DNA of 64,000 bases, from NCBI GenBank assembly GCA_005798825.1, contig SYIL01000004.1, positions 1 through 64,000 of the forward strand. Reading direction: 5' to 3'. Below, one piece after another: positions 19,122-28,082 of this stretch (position 1 is the stretch's first letter; the number at the start of each line of letters is the position of its first letter). The stretch is from Bacteroidota bacterium (GTDB taxonomy: Bacteria > Bacteroidota > Bacteroidia > NS11-12g > UBA955). The translations under genes were made by a program, and so were the position numbers. The notes below the pieces were generated by a model, which was not told the origin of the DNA, did no database searches, and saw only the letters and a list, made by a program, of their open reading frames with translations.

Positions 19122-19679
19122 CTAAAATTTAAATCCAATGCGGTAAAGAAAAAAACCATATGGGGAATATCGTTGAAAATCGGGGTTTTGGGCTATGCCA
19201 AACGAAACCCATTGATTCATTGCTTCATCTGCCATATATCCGATTAAAAAAATGGGTGAACGCACCCATTTTTTTGCCGATGAAATATACAGCAACCGAT
19301 ACTCTCCCTGCAAAAAAATTCGATTGATGTTGACTCTCCCAAATCCGAAGCCCCCAGTACTTAAACCAAATTCTTGACTTAGTCCAATTTGTGAGCCGAC
19401 GCCAAGCATAAAACGCTTGTTCCACCAATAAGCAATTTGTGGGTCAATGCTAAATGAACCATTATTTTGTGTCGGAAGTGTTGAGATTTCAACACTTGTA
19501 ATGAACGAGAATTTATACAGTGGATTTTCTGTATACAAATCTTCTGATCGGACGGGCTTTTTATTTTCAAAGCTGTCTAATCCCTCATACTGTCCATAGC
19601 AAGATACACTTGTTATCAATGCGATAAAAACGGCAAAACTGTTGGAATGAAACTGCGTCAAATTCTTGTTTAACCGCAA
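19122..19679 (-). CDS. hypothetical envelope protein, possibly a small beta-barrel
   Basis: A protein of at most 185 aa that I do not recognise. It has a hydrophobic export signal (FAVFIALITSVSCYGQ) followed by about 150 residues with alternating polar/aromatic strands (RFMLGVGSQIGLSQ, GGFGFGRVNINRIFLQGEYR, and a final FFLYRIGFKF). The terminal Phe and alternation are those of an outer-membrane barrel. No ATG lies near the N-terminus. TTG at 19679 is the longest choice; TTG at 19661 gives a shorter and more usual signal peptide. The coding sequence contains a perfect 13-bp hairpin (19246-19275). Its 3' end faces nuoN with 13 nt between. Confidence 0.6.
   Translation of the reverse strand: MRLNKNLTQFHSNSFAVFIALITSVSCYGQYEGLDSFENKKPVRSEDLYTENPLYKFSFITSVEISTLPTQNNGSFSIDPQIAYWWNKRFMLGVGSQIGLSQEFGLSTGGFGFGRVNINRIFLQGEYRLLYISSAKKWVRSPIFLIGYMADEAMNQWVSFGIAQNPDFQRYSPYGFFLYRIGFKF
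19246..19275. terminator. bidirectional terminator-like hairpin inside a coding sequence
   Basis: A perfect inverted repeat: AAAAAAATGGGTG (19246-19258), loop aacg, CACCCATTTTTTT (19263-19275). Read in either direction it is a GC-containing stem followed by a T run, like an intrinsic terminator. On the plus strand it lies 138 nt after the nuoN stop. On the minus strand it encodes the KKWVRSP region of the small envelope protein. Confidence 0.55.
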
Positions 19680-19706
19680 TTATACGCGTAAAATTGCAGA
19701 ACTTTT

Positions 19707-20777
19707 ATGCCTATGTCAAAGATTCACAATTTCTCGGCTGGACCATCAATTTTGTCTCAGGGTGCATTTGAAAAAAGCATGCAAGACATCCACAATTTTG
19801 CCAATACTGGCTTGAGTATTTTAGAGGTATCCCACCGCGGAAAGGAGTTCGAGAAAGTGCTTTCAGATACAGATTCTCTGGTTCGAGAACTATTGGGTGT
19901 GCCAGAGGGTTATGATGTTTTGTTTCTGCAAGGAGGTGCAAGTACACAATTTTTTCAAGTGCCATTAAATTTTCTTCGAACAAAAGCCGCTTATACGGAT
20001 ACCGGCACATGGGCCAATCGTGCATTAAAGGAAGCCCAAGGCTATGGTGAAGTTGATGTTTTGGCATCCAGCAAATCTGCCAATTATAACTTTATCCCCA
20101 AAGACTATTTGATTTCTTCAGGTTTTGATTATTTTCATTGTACCAGTAACAATACCATTTTTGGAACCCAAATGAAATCTTTCCCCCATTGTCCAATTCC
20201 ACTCATTTGCGACATGAGTTCTGATATTTTTTCAAAACCGATAGATGTATCTCAATTTTCATTAATTTATGCTGGTGCGCAAAAAAATATTGGGCCTGCT
20301 GGGGTTACAGTTGTGGTATTAAAAAAAGATATGTATGCACTTAAATCGAATCGCCATATCCCAACGATGATGGATTATGCAATTCATGCAGCCAATGGAA
20401 GCATGTATAATACGCCGCCAGTATTTTCTATTTTGGTTTCAAAATACAATTTAGAATGGGTCAAAGAAATGGGCGGGCTTCAGTCAATGGCGATTCGCAA
20501 TGCTGCAAAAGCAGAATTGTTGTACAATGCAATCGATAAAAGTCCATATTTCAAGGGAACTACCGCTATAGAAGACCGCAGTGAGATGAATGCCTGTTTT
20601 GTTTTTTCGGAGGGAAATTCTGGTCTCGAGACAAAATTTGACAACGCTTGTAAAGAAGCCAAATTACAAGGACTAAAAGGGCATCGCAGTGTTGGTGGCT
20701 ATAGGGCATCTATGTATAACGCACTCCCAATTCAGAGCGTTCAGGCATTGGTAAATACAATAGAAACATTTATTTGA
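19707..20777 (+). CDS. serC: phosphoserine aminotransferase
   Basis: A class V aminotransferase of 356 aa for the second step of serine synthesis (3-phosphohydroxypyruvate to phosphoserine); it also serves in some pyridoxine routes. Seen: KIHNFSAGPSILSQGAFEKS at the start, ISVLEVSHRGKEF-like substrate contacts (ILEVSHRGKEF), LFLQGGASTQFFQVPLNFL, and the PLP lysine in YAGAQKNIGPAGVTVV. Two in-frame ATGs lie 6 nt apart; the first (19707) is used. A TAAAATTG sequence (one mismatch to TAnnTTTG) ends 10 nt upstream. It leads the serC-serA-DUF1015 operon. Confidence 0.96.
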   Translation: MPMSKIHNFSAGPSILSQGAFEKSMQDIHNFANTGLSILEVSHRGKEFEKVLSDTDSLVRELLGVPEGYDVLFLQGGASTQFFQVPLNFLRTKAAYTDTGTWANRALKEAQGYGEVDVLASSKSANYNFIPKDYLISSGFDYFHCTSNNTIFGTQMKSFPHCPIPLICDMSSDIFSKPIDVSQFSLIYAGAQKNIGPAGVTVVVLKKDMYALKSNRHIPTMMDYAIHAANGSMYNTPPVFSILVSKYNLEWVKEMGGLQSMAIRNAAKAELLYNAIDKSPYFKGTTAIEDRSEMNACFVFSEGNSGLETKFDNACKEAKLQGLKGHRSVGGYRASMYNALPIQSVQALVNTIETFI

Positions 20778-20778
20778 G

Positions 20779-21726
20779 ATGAAGATATTAGCGAACGATG
20801 GAATTGACTCTTTTGGAAAGAGAATATTGGAAGATGCGGGTTTTGAAGTTATTACAGCCAAAATTGCCCAAGATGAATTGGCTTCTCGGATTGTCGATTA
20901 CGATATTCTCATTGTGCGGAGCGCGACCAAAGTAACCAAAGCAATAATACAGGCGTCTAATTTGTCACTCATTGCCAGGGCGGGTGTTGGATTAGACAAT
21001 ATCGATATGGAAGCTGCCGCTCAAAAAAATATAAGTGTCGTTAATACACCCAATTCGAGTACCCGTTCTGTAGCAGAATTGGTGTTTGCCCACTTGTTCT
21101 CTTTGGCTCGTTTTCTTCATAAATCGAATCGACAAATGCCCCAAAATGGTATCGATGGGTTTAAAGAGATGAAAAAAGAATTTTCGGATGGCTTCGAACT
21201 TAAAGGAAAGAAAATGGGTATAATTGGCTGTGGTAGAATTGGAAATGAGGTGGCAAAGATGGCCATTGGTCTTGGGATGGAAGTATTGCCTTACGATCTA
21301 ATTCAGCAGGAATTTTCGATTTGTGTTTCTTTGGCGAACCAGTATAAAGCCCATGATTTTAATATTAAATTACAGGGATTTCCCTTGCAAACAGTACTGA
21401 AGGAATCAGATTTTGTGAGTATTCATACACCTGGAAGTGAAGAAGTATTAGGCATGCCAGAATTGGCATTGATGAAAAAAGGAGCGGTATTAATTAATTG
21501 TGCCCGCGGTGGAGTGGTTAATGAAAAAGCACTCGTTTTGGCAATTCAATCTGGCGATATTGCTGCAGCTGGAATAGATGTTTTTGAAAATGAACCCCCT
21601 CAAAATGACAATTTGCTCATACAAGACAATATTTCAATGTCACCGCATATTGGTGCCAGCACAAAAGAGGCGCAAGAGAGGGTGGGTATAGAATTGGCAG
21701 ATAAAATTCTTTCTTATTTTAAATAA
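20779..21726 (+). CDS. serA: D-3-phosphoglycerate dehydrogenase, short form
   Basis: An NAD-dependent D-2-hydroxyacid dehydrogenase of 315 aa, the first step of the serine pathway. Visible are the Rossmann motif GIIGCGRIGNEVAKMA, the catalytic-domain NCARGGVVNEKAL with its Arg, the Glu in DVFENEPP, and the His in SPHIGAST. The C-terminal ACT and intervening domains of long SerA proteins are missing, so feedback inhibition by serine through an ACT domain is not expected. It starts 1 nt after serC, which confirms the assignment over other hydroxyacid dehydrogenases. Confidence 0.93.
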   Translation: MKILANDGIDSFGKRILEDAGFEVITAKIAQDELASRIVDYDILIVRSATKVTKAIIQASNLSLIARAGVGLDNIDMEAAAQKNISVVNTPNSSTRSVAELVFAHLFSLARFLHKSNRQMPQNGIDGFKEMKKEFSDGFELKGKKMGIIGCGRIGNEVAKMAIGLGMEVLPYDLIQQEFSICVSLANQYKAHDFNIKLQGFPLQTVLKESDFVSIHTPGSEEVLGMPELALMKKGAVLINCARGGVVNEKALVLAIQSGDIAAAGIDVFENEPPQNDNLLIQDNISMSPHIGASTKEAQERVGIELADKILSYFK

Positions 21727-21737
21727 TTGGGCAAGTT

Positions 21738-22991
21738 TTGTTAAAGATACTTCCTTTTGTTGCCCTTACACCCATTGCAGAGGCTCAGCAATCAGTTCCT
21801 TGTTATGGATCTGGTAAAATGAGCCAAGAGTATTTAGAACGATTGGCCAGAGAAAACGCAGACAGTTTTATTCGGGTAATTAAACCACAATACATTGAGC
21901 CAAATATTGAGCAGGGCTCTGTTGAATTTTATGCGCGCAGCGACTACTATTTTCAAAAAATCATGGAAAAGGGTTTGTTGGAAAAACAAGTTTCAGCAGT
22001 CTATATTTATGAACAAGAACAACCCAATCGTATTGTTGTCAGGGGGTTTATAGTTTCTGTATCTGCAAAAAGCATCTTGGATGGAAGTCTAAAAAAACAT
22101 GAAAACACCCTAGAAATATTGGAGAATCGCTTGGTTAAACAGATTGCTACGCTCAAATCTATGGCTGAACCTGTTTTGCTGGTTCAGAAATTACCCGAAT
22201 CATTGACCGGATATTTAGCCAATTTGACGATTGGTAAACCCTTGGTAGAAACCATTGACGCCCTCGACTATATTCACCGTTTGTGGCCAATTACCTCGCA
22301 AAGTGTGGTTGAATCAATCATACATGATATTGAAAACCTGGGGTCATTGTATATTGCCGATGGACATCACCGCGTGAGTGCCGTTGGAAAATATTTAGAC
22401 GGAATAGACAGTCCTGCCGCATTGGGGTTGATGGTACTTTTGGTAAACGAACAGGACATGATTATCAAATCATTTCACCGAATTATCTCAGGAATTGGGG
22501 ACCTTGATTTCTTAGATTTTTTTATCCAAAAACAGACCCAATTTACGATTATTTCTGATTGGGAATTGGATTCCATATCAGTCTCAACAAATTGTGTGTT
22601 ACTGATTACCCGAAGCGTCAATATAATGGTAGATATGGATTTTGGTAGTGGAGAATTGAATAATCAGATCCACAGCCGAACGCCTGACATTGGTTTTGAT
22701 GCCGTCGAAAATTTGGAGGTTTATAAGATTGAATCTTTGATTTTTGATCAGTTAATGGGAATTCAAAATACCAGCAATGACGAAAGAATTACATTTGTGC
22801 GGGGAGACACGCCACTTCAAACCATGAAAAAATTGGTATTGACAGGTTCCTGCGATTGTGTGCTTGTTTTGCCAGCCAATACAGTGCAGCAAATTAGAGA
22901 TGTGGCAGACCAAAATTTAATCATGCCCCCCAAAAGCACCTGGATAGAACCTAAATTGCTTACGGGATTTATCACCCAAGTATTTGATTGA
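21738..22991 (+). CDS. DUF1015 family protein
   Basis: A DUF1015 protein of 417 aa with a TTG start. The opening (LKILPFVALTPIAEAQQSV) matches the usual family start, which supports the TTG. The family motif IADGHHRVSAVGKYL is intact at ~residue 210. Biochemical role unknown; in many Bacteroidota it follows serC and serA, as here (11 nt gap). It may therefore serve in serine metabolism or its regulation, but that is context only. Confidence 0.88.
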   Translation: MLKILPFVALTPIAEAQQSVPCYGSGKMSQEYLERLARENADSFIRVIKPQYIEPNIEQGSVEFYARSDYYFQKIMEKGLLEKQVSAVYIYEQEQPNRIVVRGFIVSVSAKSILDGSLKKHENTLEILENRLVKQIATLKSMAEPVLLVQKLPESLTGYLANLTIGKPLVETIDALDYIHRLWPITSQSVVESIIHDIENLGSLYIADGHHRVSAVGKYLDGIDSPAALGLMVLLVNEQDMIIKSFHRIISGIGDLDFLDFFIQKQTQFTIISDWELDSISVSTNCVLLITRSVNIMVDMDFGSGELNNQIHSRTPDIGFDAVENLEVYKIESLIFDQLMGIQNTSNDERITFVRGDTPLQTMKKLVLTGSCDCVLVLPANTVQQIRDVADQNLIMPPKSTWIEPKLLTGFITQVFD

Positions 22992-23053
22992 TCATATTTA
23001 AATCGGTATTCTTGAAAATTGAAAGGTACTAAACACACAATAGTTTAAGAAAT

Positions 23054-24004
23054 TTATTGCGTCCTATCACTGAGATAGGTGACTAATTCCTTGAGATTGT
23101 TGGAAGAAACACCCAGAGATTCAAGTTCTTCTAAAAGTGTTATTCCCAGTTGGTCATAGGTGGCTCTTTTTTTTAATAGCGCCTTGTCTAAGCCCAATTT
23201 GATCCAATGTTGCTTTACCAATGCCACTCGATTTGTTCCACTTGTGGTGAGATACCAATTTTTTGTTTCTTTGTTTGCTTCACATGATTTAATATAGAGC
23301 CATGTTTTTTTTCCTTCCATGATGTCGCCACCGATTACTTTTCCGACTGCTACACTCTCTCCGAAAGTATCTAGATAGTCATCCAGTAATTGGAAAGACA
23401 AGCCAACACAAATGGCAAATGCCTGCAATTTATTGGCTATATATTCTGAAGCATTGGCCGAAAGTGCACCACAAGCCAAACAAGCGCCCAACAGGATGGC
23501 AGTTTTATTTTCAATCATTTGAAGGTATTCATCTTCCCCAACGTCTTCTTGGGTAGAATAATTCATATCAGCTTGTTGTCCTTCGCAAACTTTGATTGCA
23601 ATTGCAGAGAAAATCTCAATAATTCTAGCCTTGTTGGGACCATTGTATGCATGTAAATATTGATAGGCTTTTATCAGCATATTATCACCTGCCAGTATTG
23701 CGGTTGACTGGTTGTATTTGATATGAACGGTGGGCATCCCTCGGCGCATTGCGGCTTGATCCATGATGTCATCATGAACCAAGCTAAAATTGTGAAAAAT
23801 CTCAAAAGCATGGGCAAGAATAAGGGATTCTTGTGGGTCACCCCCAACGCTTTCTGCACCCATTAAACACAAAATTGGACGAATGCGTTTTCCCTTTAAT
23901 TGCATGATGTAATCCATAGAATCATAAAGATTACGCGGGGTTCCATTGAAGCCATTGGCCTCTAAATACTGGATGTATAATTGATAATGCTGTTGAATGG
24001 ACAT
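23054..24004 (-). CDS. polyprenyl diphosphate synthase
   Basis: A trans-isoprenyl diphosphate synthase of 316 aa that lengthens allylic diphosphates with IPP, making precursors for quinone side chains or carotenoids. Seen: GKRIRPILCLMGAE, the first Asp-rich motif HDDIMDQAAMRRGMPTVH, and the second LLDDYLDTFG. Chain length cannot be read with confidence. It is the last gene of the operon and overlaps rnr by one base (TAATG type). Confidence 0.9.
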   Translation of the reverse strand: MSIQQHYQLYIQYLEANGFNGTPRNLYDSMDYIMQLKGKRIRPILCLMGAESVGGDPQESLILAHAFEIFHNFSLVHDDIMDQAAMRRGMPTVHIKYNQSTAILAGDNMLIKAYQYLHAYNGPNKARIIEIFSAIAIKVCEGQQADMNYSTQEDVGEDEYLQMIENKTAILLGACLACGALSANASEYIANKLQAFAICVGLSFQLLDDYLDTFGESVAVGKVIGGDIMEGKKTWLYIKSCEANKETKNWYLTTSGTNRVALVKQHWIKLGLDKALLKKRATYDQLGITLLEELESLGVSSNNLKELVTYLSDRTQ

Positions 24005-26115
24005 CAGTAATCCAAGAGGTTAAATTCTATAAGTCTTTTTACAGGGTCTGATTTTTTTACAGACACTGAGATATGATCTCCCAAATGGAAACTTCTCCGG
24101 GTACGTTGTCCAATGAATTTTTTTTCATCTTCATAATATACGAATCGGTCCCCTTTTACGTCTGAAATACGAATTAAACCTTCACAATAAAATTCAGTAG
24201 CCATCGCATAAATACCCCATTCCGTAATTCCTGTAATGGTGGCGTCCATGGTTTTTCCTTTGTGTTGTTCCATCATCTGTGCCAACATATATTTTGTACT
24301 TGCACGTTCAGCTTCAGCGGCTTTTTGTTCCATTGCACTGCTGTGCTTGGCTATTGTTTCAATTTGAGATTCTTCCATTTGCTTTGAAGGGTTATCCAAG
24401 TATTGAAACAATAAGCGGTGAACCAATAAATCGGGATAACGGCGTATTGGTGAAGTAAAATGGGTATAGAATTCAAACGCCAGACCAAAGTGATTTGATC
24501 GATAAGCGGTGTAAACGGCTTTCGCCATGGTTCTAATCGCCATCTGCTGCAAAATTTCTGCTGAGGGATCATTGGCAGTTCTGTCGATCAATGCGTTAAA
24601 TGAGGAACGCATTTGAGATTCATTGTCTATTTGGATTGGATATCCCATGAACTTGCAAAATTTTGCAAAATCAAGTAATTTGTCATTGGGAGGCAAATCG
24701 TGTGATCGAAATAAAAATGGCAGGGCGGGTTTTTGTAAAGTTCTAACATACTTTGCAACTGCCTGATTGGCCATCAGCATAAACGTTTCGATGAGCATAT
24801 GTGCCTCAAATCGTTTCTTTTCATAGGCTTCAATGGGTTTTTTTTGGGCATCAAATACAAACCGTATTTCTTTCGAATTAAATTTTAAGGCGCCATTTTT
24901 GAATCGAATTGCTTCAAAATGTTTGGCAATGGTATTGAGAATATCAAGTTCTTCCGCAAAGTCGCCTTTTTTCGTGAGAATTACCTCTTGTGCATCTTCA
25001 TATGAGAACCTTCTTTTGCTATTGATAATGGTTTTTCCAATCCATTGATCTATTACAGCAAATGTTTTATTGAGGGTGAAAATGACGCTAAAAGCCAGTC
25101 GGTCTTCATGGGGTTTGAGAGAGCATAAGTCGTTACTCAACACTTCTGGAAGCATCGAAATAGTTCGATCAACCAAGTAAACTGATGTGCCTCGTTCAAG
25201 GGCTTCGCGGTCTATGGCTGAATCTGGAACAACAAAATGTGATACATCTGCAATATGAACACCCAGTAAATAATTCCCTTCTTTATTTTTTGACAATGAA
25301 ATAGCATCGTCAAAATCCTTGGCATCTGCAGGATCAATGGTAATGCAAAAAAGGTCACGGAGATCTTTGCGCTTTGTATAATCAGTAGAATGAATGGTTT
25401 TGGGGAGTGTCGAAATTTCGGCTAAGACAGCTGAAGGAAACTGGGTTTTGAACCCAAATTCTGACACTATTGCATGCATTTCGGTATCTATTTCGCCCGC
25501 TTTCCCAAGAATTTCAATAATATTGCCCACAGGTTGTTGGCTATTGATGGGGAAATCAACAACTTCTACTAAAACCTTGTATCCATTCATCAAGCCTTGG
25601 CCAGGGTGAAGAATTTTTACATCCCGCATACCATTTTTTTGGAGTATTACAAAAACATTTTTTCCCGTAATTTCAAGAATTCCACTGTAGTGTGTGGGCA
25701 TTCGTTTAGACAATTGAAGAGACTTGACGTAAGTTCTTTTGCCCTTGGATTTTAACTCGCACAGCACAATATCTCCAGGCAAAAAATTACCAACCGAATC
25801 ATTGTCTAAAAACAATTGTTGAATATCGCCATCGATATCGACACGAACATAGTAATCTCCACGGTTAGACAAAACCAACTCACCAGTTTTTTTTGTGTCG
25901 CGGCGAATTGAAATGTAAACACCTTTATTAGACTCTTTGATCATTCCTTTATTTGCCAATTTTTCCAGCGCTTTATGAACCATTTCTTTCGTGAAATTTG
26001 ATTCTCTGGGGATTTTGTCTAGAACTTGATTAGCGTTCATGCTACCCGTACTCGCATTTTCAATAATTGCGAGACTCACACGCTCTGGAAAACTTAATGT
26101 ATTTCGTTGAGACAA
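24004..26115 (-). CDS. rnr: ribonuclease R
   Basis: A 3'-5' exoribonuclease of 703 aa that degrades structured RNA. Order: winged-helix-like N-terminus (~1-65), OB/cold-shock domains (~70-225), catalytic RNB domain (~245-580) with the metal-binding DPADAKDFDDAISL, the VHIADVSHFV segment and the RTISMLPEVLSNDLCSLK segment, then an S1 domain (~620-700). The start is the TTG at 26115; the next ATG would cut into the winged helix. It lies 36 nt downstream of the MFS gene on the same strand. Confidence 0.94.
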   Translation of the reverse strand: MSQRNTLSFPERVSLAIIENASTGSMNANQVLDKIPRESNFTKEMVHKALEKLANKGMIKESNKGVYISIRRDTKKTGELVLSNRGDYYVRVDIDGDIQQLFLDNDSVGNFLPGDIVLCELKSKGKRTYVKSLQLSKRMPTHYSGILEITGKNVFVILQKNGMRDVKILHPGQGLMNGYKVLVEVVDFPINSQQPVGNIIEILGKAGEIDTEMHAIVSEFGFKTQFPSAVLAEISTLPKTIHSTDYTKRKDLRDLFCITIDPADAKDFDDAISLSKNKEGNYLLGVHIADVSHFVVPDSAIDREALERGTSVYLVDRTISMLPEVLSNDLCSLKPHEDRLAFSVIFTLNKTFAVIDQWIGKTIINSKRRFSYEDAQEVILTKKGDFAEELDILNTIAKHFEAIRFKNGALKFNSKEIRFVFDAQKKPIEAYEKKRFEAHMLIETFMLMANQAVAKYVRTLQKPALPFLFRSHDLPPNDKLLDFAKFCKFMGYPIQIDNESQMRSSFNALIDRTANDPSAEILQQMAIRTMAKAVYTAYRSNHFGLAFEFYTHFTSPIRRYPDLLVHRLLFQYLDNPSKQMEESQIETIAKHSSAMEQKAAEAERASTKYMLAQMMEQHKGKTMDATITGITEWGIYAMATEFYCEGLIRISDVKGDRFVYYEDEKKFIGQRTRRSFHLGDHISVSVKKSDPVKRLIEFNLLDY

Positions 26116-26151
26116 GGTTGAAGGCTTTAAAGGCGTTGGGATGGAAAGGGA

Positions 26152-27480
26152 TTAGGCTTGATTCGTTTGCTTGGGTTGTTCTAGTTCTAAATAATCTAAG
26201 TCTTTGTGAAAGGACTCTTCAATATACCAAGTTCCCCATGCTGCAGAAGCAATACAAAGTATACCAATAATGACTGCAGCAACACTGTATTCTCTTGATG
26301 AAAAGAGGTTAATCTTTAAAAAAGTATCAGAAAAATATTCGAAGCCCATAGTAATGAGCAATACACCGCCACGAACAAAGTTTGGAACAGTAGTGGCAAC
26401 GGTACTCCTAATATTGGTCCCAAATTGTTCGGATGCATTGGTGACAAAAATAGCCCAGTATCCAGTTACAGTTCCGAGAGAAAATGCCATCAAACGATAA
26501 TAATTGGCAGTACCTTCGGGTCCAAAAAGGAATAGGGCACTTACGATACAAATACCCATTAGGTTAATGTAAATAACTTGTTTACGCGATTTTAATAACT
26601 GGCTTAGAATTCCAGAAATCAAATCTCCAACGCTTAAGCCAACATAACTCCACATCACCATTTCGGCCGTAGGAATGGGTAAAAATCCATTATGACTAGA
26701 ATTGCTACCCAATATCTCGGGGAAAAATTTATGGGATAGGGCAATTAAAATGCCAATCACAAACCAAACAGGTAAGCCAATGACAATGCATGCAAAGTAT
26801 TTTGTTCTATTGTATTTTTTAAATAAAAGAAAGAAATTTCCCCGTTTAATGGTTGAATCTGTTGCGACAGACTTGAACATCGAACTTTCATAAGTTCCAG
26901 CCCGTGTGAACAACAAGAGTAGGCCAAGAATACCCCCAACAATATAGGCAGTTTGCCAATTTTCGATTGGTCTTCCGGTTAAAGAAACCAGACATTCGGT
27001 AATCCAACTTCCATGTTGGGCAACAAAAAAGGCAAAGACTGCACCCAAAGCCCCAAAGGTTACGATAACCATGGTTCCCAAACCACGTTTTTTTTGGGGC
27101 ATCAATTCACCAACCAATGTGATAGCGGCACCCAATTCTCCAGCCAGTCCAATACCCGCTATTAGCCGACATAATTTATAAGCGTCTACGCTTGTAACGA
27201 ATGCATTTGCAATGTTTGCAACACTGTAAAGAAGGATAGAGCCAAATAATACGCTTATGCGCCCTTTGACATCGCCCAAAATACCCCACAGAATTCCTCC
27301 AATCAACATTCCTGCCATCTGCCAACGGAACAAAACATTCTCGTATAGATTAGCATCAATATGAAGGGAGCCTAAACTCTCTTTTTTTATAATGTTGAAA
27401 AGAATTAAGTCATAAATGTCAACAAAATAACCCAAAGATGCCACTAGGATCAGCAGGATTAAGCGTTTGTTGGATTTCAT
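26152..27480 (-). CDS. MFS transporter
   Basis: A 12-helix major facilitator of 442 aa. The A-like loop motif GDVKGRISVLFG between helices 2 and 3 and RLIAGIGLAGELGAAITLVGE in helix 4 are clear and resemble sugar/organic acid symporters. A second GD-type loop (GDLISGILSQLLKSRKQ) marks the C-terminal half. Substrate unknown. Its ATG overlaps the stop of the upstream reductase gene (TAATG), so the two are translationally coupled. The link to a methionine sulfoxide reductase suggests, without proof, a small organic solute. Confidence 0.85.
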   Translation of the reverse strand: MKSNKRLILLILVASLGYFVDIYDLILFNIIKKESLGSLHIDANLYENVLFRWQMAGMLIGGILWGILGDVKGRISVLFGSILLYSVANIANAFVTSVDAYKLCRLIAGIGLAGELGAAITLVGELMPQKKRGLGTMVIVTFGALGAVFAFFVAQHGSWITECLVSLTGRPIENWQTAYIVGGILGLLLLFTRAGTYESSMFKSVATDSTIKRGNFFLLFKKYNRTKYFACIVIGLPVWFVIGILIALSHKFFPEILGSNSSHNGFLPIPTAEMVMWSYVGLSVGDLISGILSQLLKSRKQVIYINLMGICIVSALFLFGPEGTANYYRLMAFSLGTVTGYWAIFVTNASEQFGTNIRSTVATTVPNFVRGGVLLITMGFEYFSDTFLKINLFSSREYSVAAVIIGILCIASAAWGTWYIEESFHKDLDYLELEQPKQTNQA

Positions 27481-27974
27481 TATGATAAAAAGATCCCCAA
27501 ATTACGGCAAAATTCTTCTAATTCGATCTTGTCTATTGCATCAAAATGAGATAAAAAACAGCTGTCCGCATCTAATACACCCCATATTTCTCCAGATTCG
27601 AGGCGAATGGGAATTACAATCTCACTTTTACTTTCCCAACTGCAAGCAATATGGCCGGGAAACGCATTCACATCCTCAACCACAAGGGTTTTGCCCAGTT
27701 CCCAAGCAAGACCGCAGACACCCTTTCCTTTTGGAATATTGGTACAAGCTGGAGGTCCTTGAAAAACACCCAACATCAATTGCATTCCATTAACACGGTA
27801 TACACCCACCCACCACCAATCAAAAATTTGCTTAAGCAAAGCGATTCCATTTGAAAGATTGGAAATAGAATCTGATTTAGGGTCGTAAAGTGATTTCCAT
27901 TTTGAATGAAGCAGGACGTACTTTTCTGATTTCGTGCGCGATGGCAATGCATCGAAGGAAATTTCGTGGTTCAC
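27480..27974 (-). CDS. msrC: free methionine (R)-sulfoxide reductase (GAF domain)
   Basis: A single GAF-domain enzyme of 164 aa that reduces free L-methionine (R)-S-oxide. All three cysteines of the family are present: FQGPPACTNIPKGKGVCG and FPGHIACSWESKSEIV. The flanking WWWVGVYRV and SEIVIPIRLESGEIWGVLD segments also fit. The open frame runs up to 28226 and would overlap the divergent helicase gene. I choose the GTG at 27974. It gives the normal family length, and a TAGTTTCG sequence (one mismatch to TAnnTTTG) ends 5 nt upstream, the same spacing as elsewhere in the window. It leads the operon with the MFS gene, rnr and the prenyl synthase. Confidence 0.88.
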   Translation of the reverse strand: MNHEISFDALPSRTKSEKYVLLHSKWKSLYDPKSDSISNLSNGIALLKQIFDWWWVGVYRVNGMQLMLGVFQGPPACTNIPKGKGVCGLAWELGKTLVVEDVNAFPGHIACSWESKSEIVIPIRLESGEIWGVLDADSCFLSHFDAIDKIELEEFCRNLGIFLS

Positions 27975-28082
27975 ATCCGCGAAACTAACCCAATTTTTAA
28001 AAAGTTGGTAGCAATCTGAAAGTAATGTTGCTGGAACATAAAATGAATCGTAAATTGCAAGGTTGTTAGCAAGAAGAAATAG

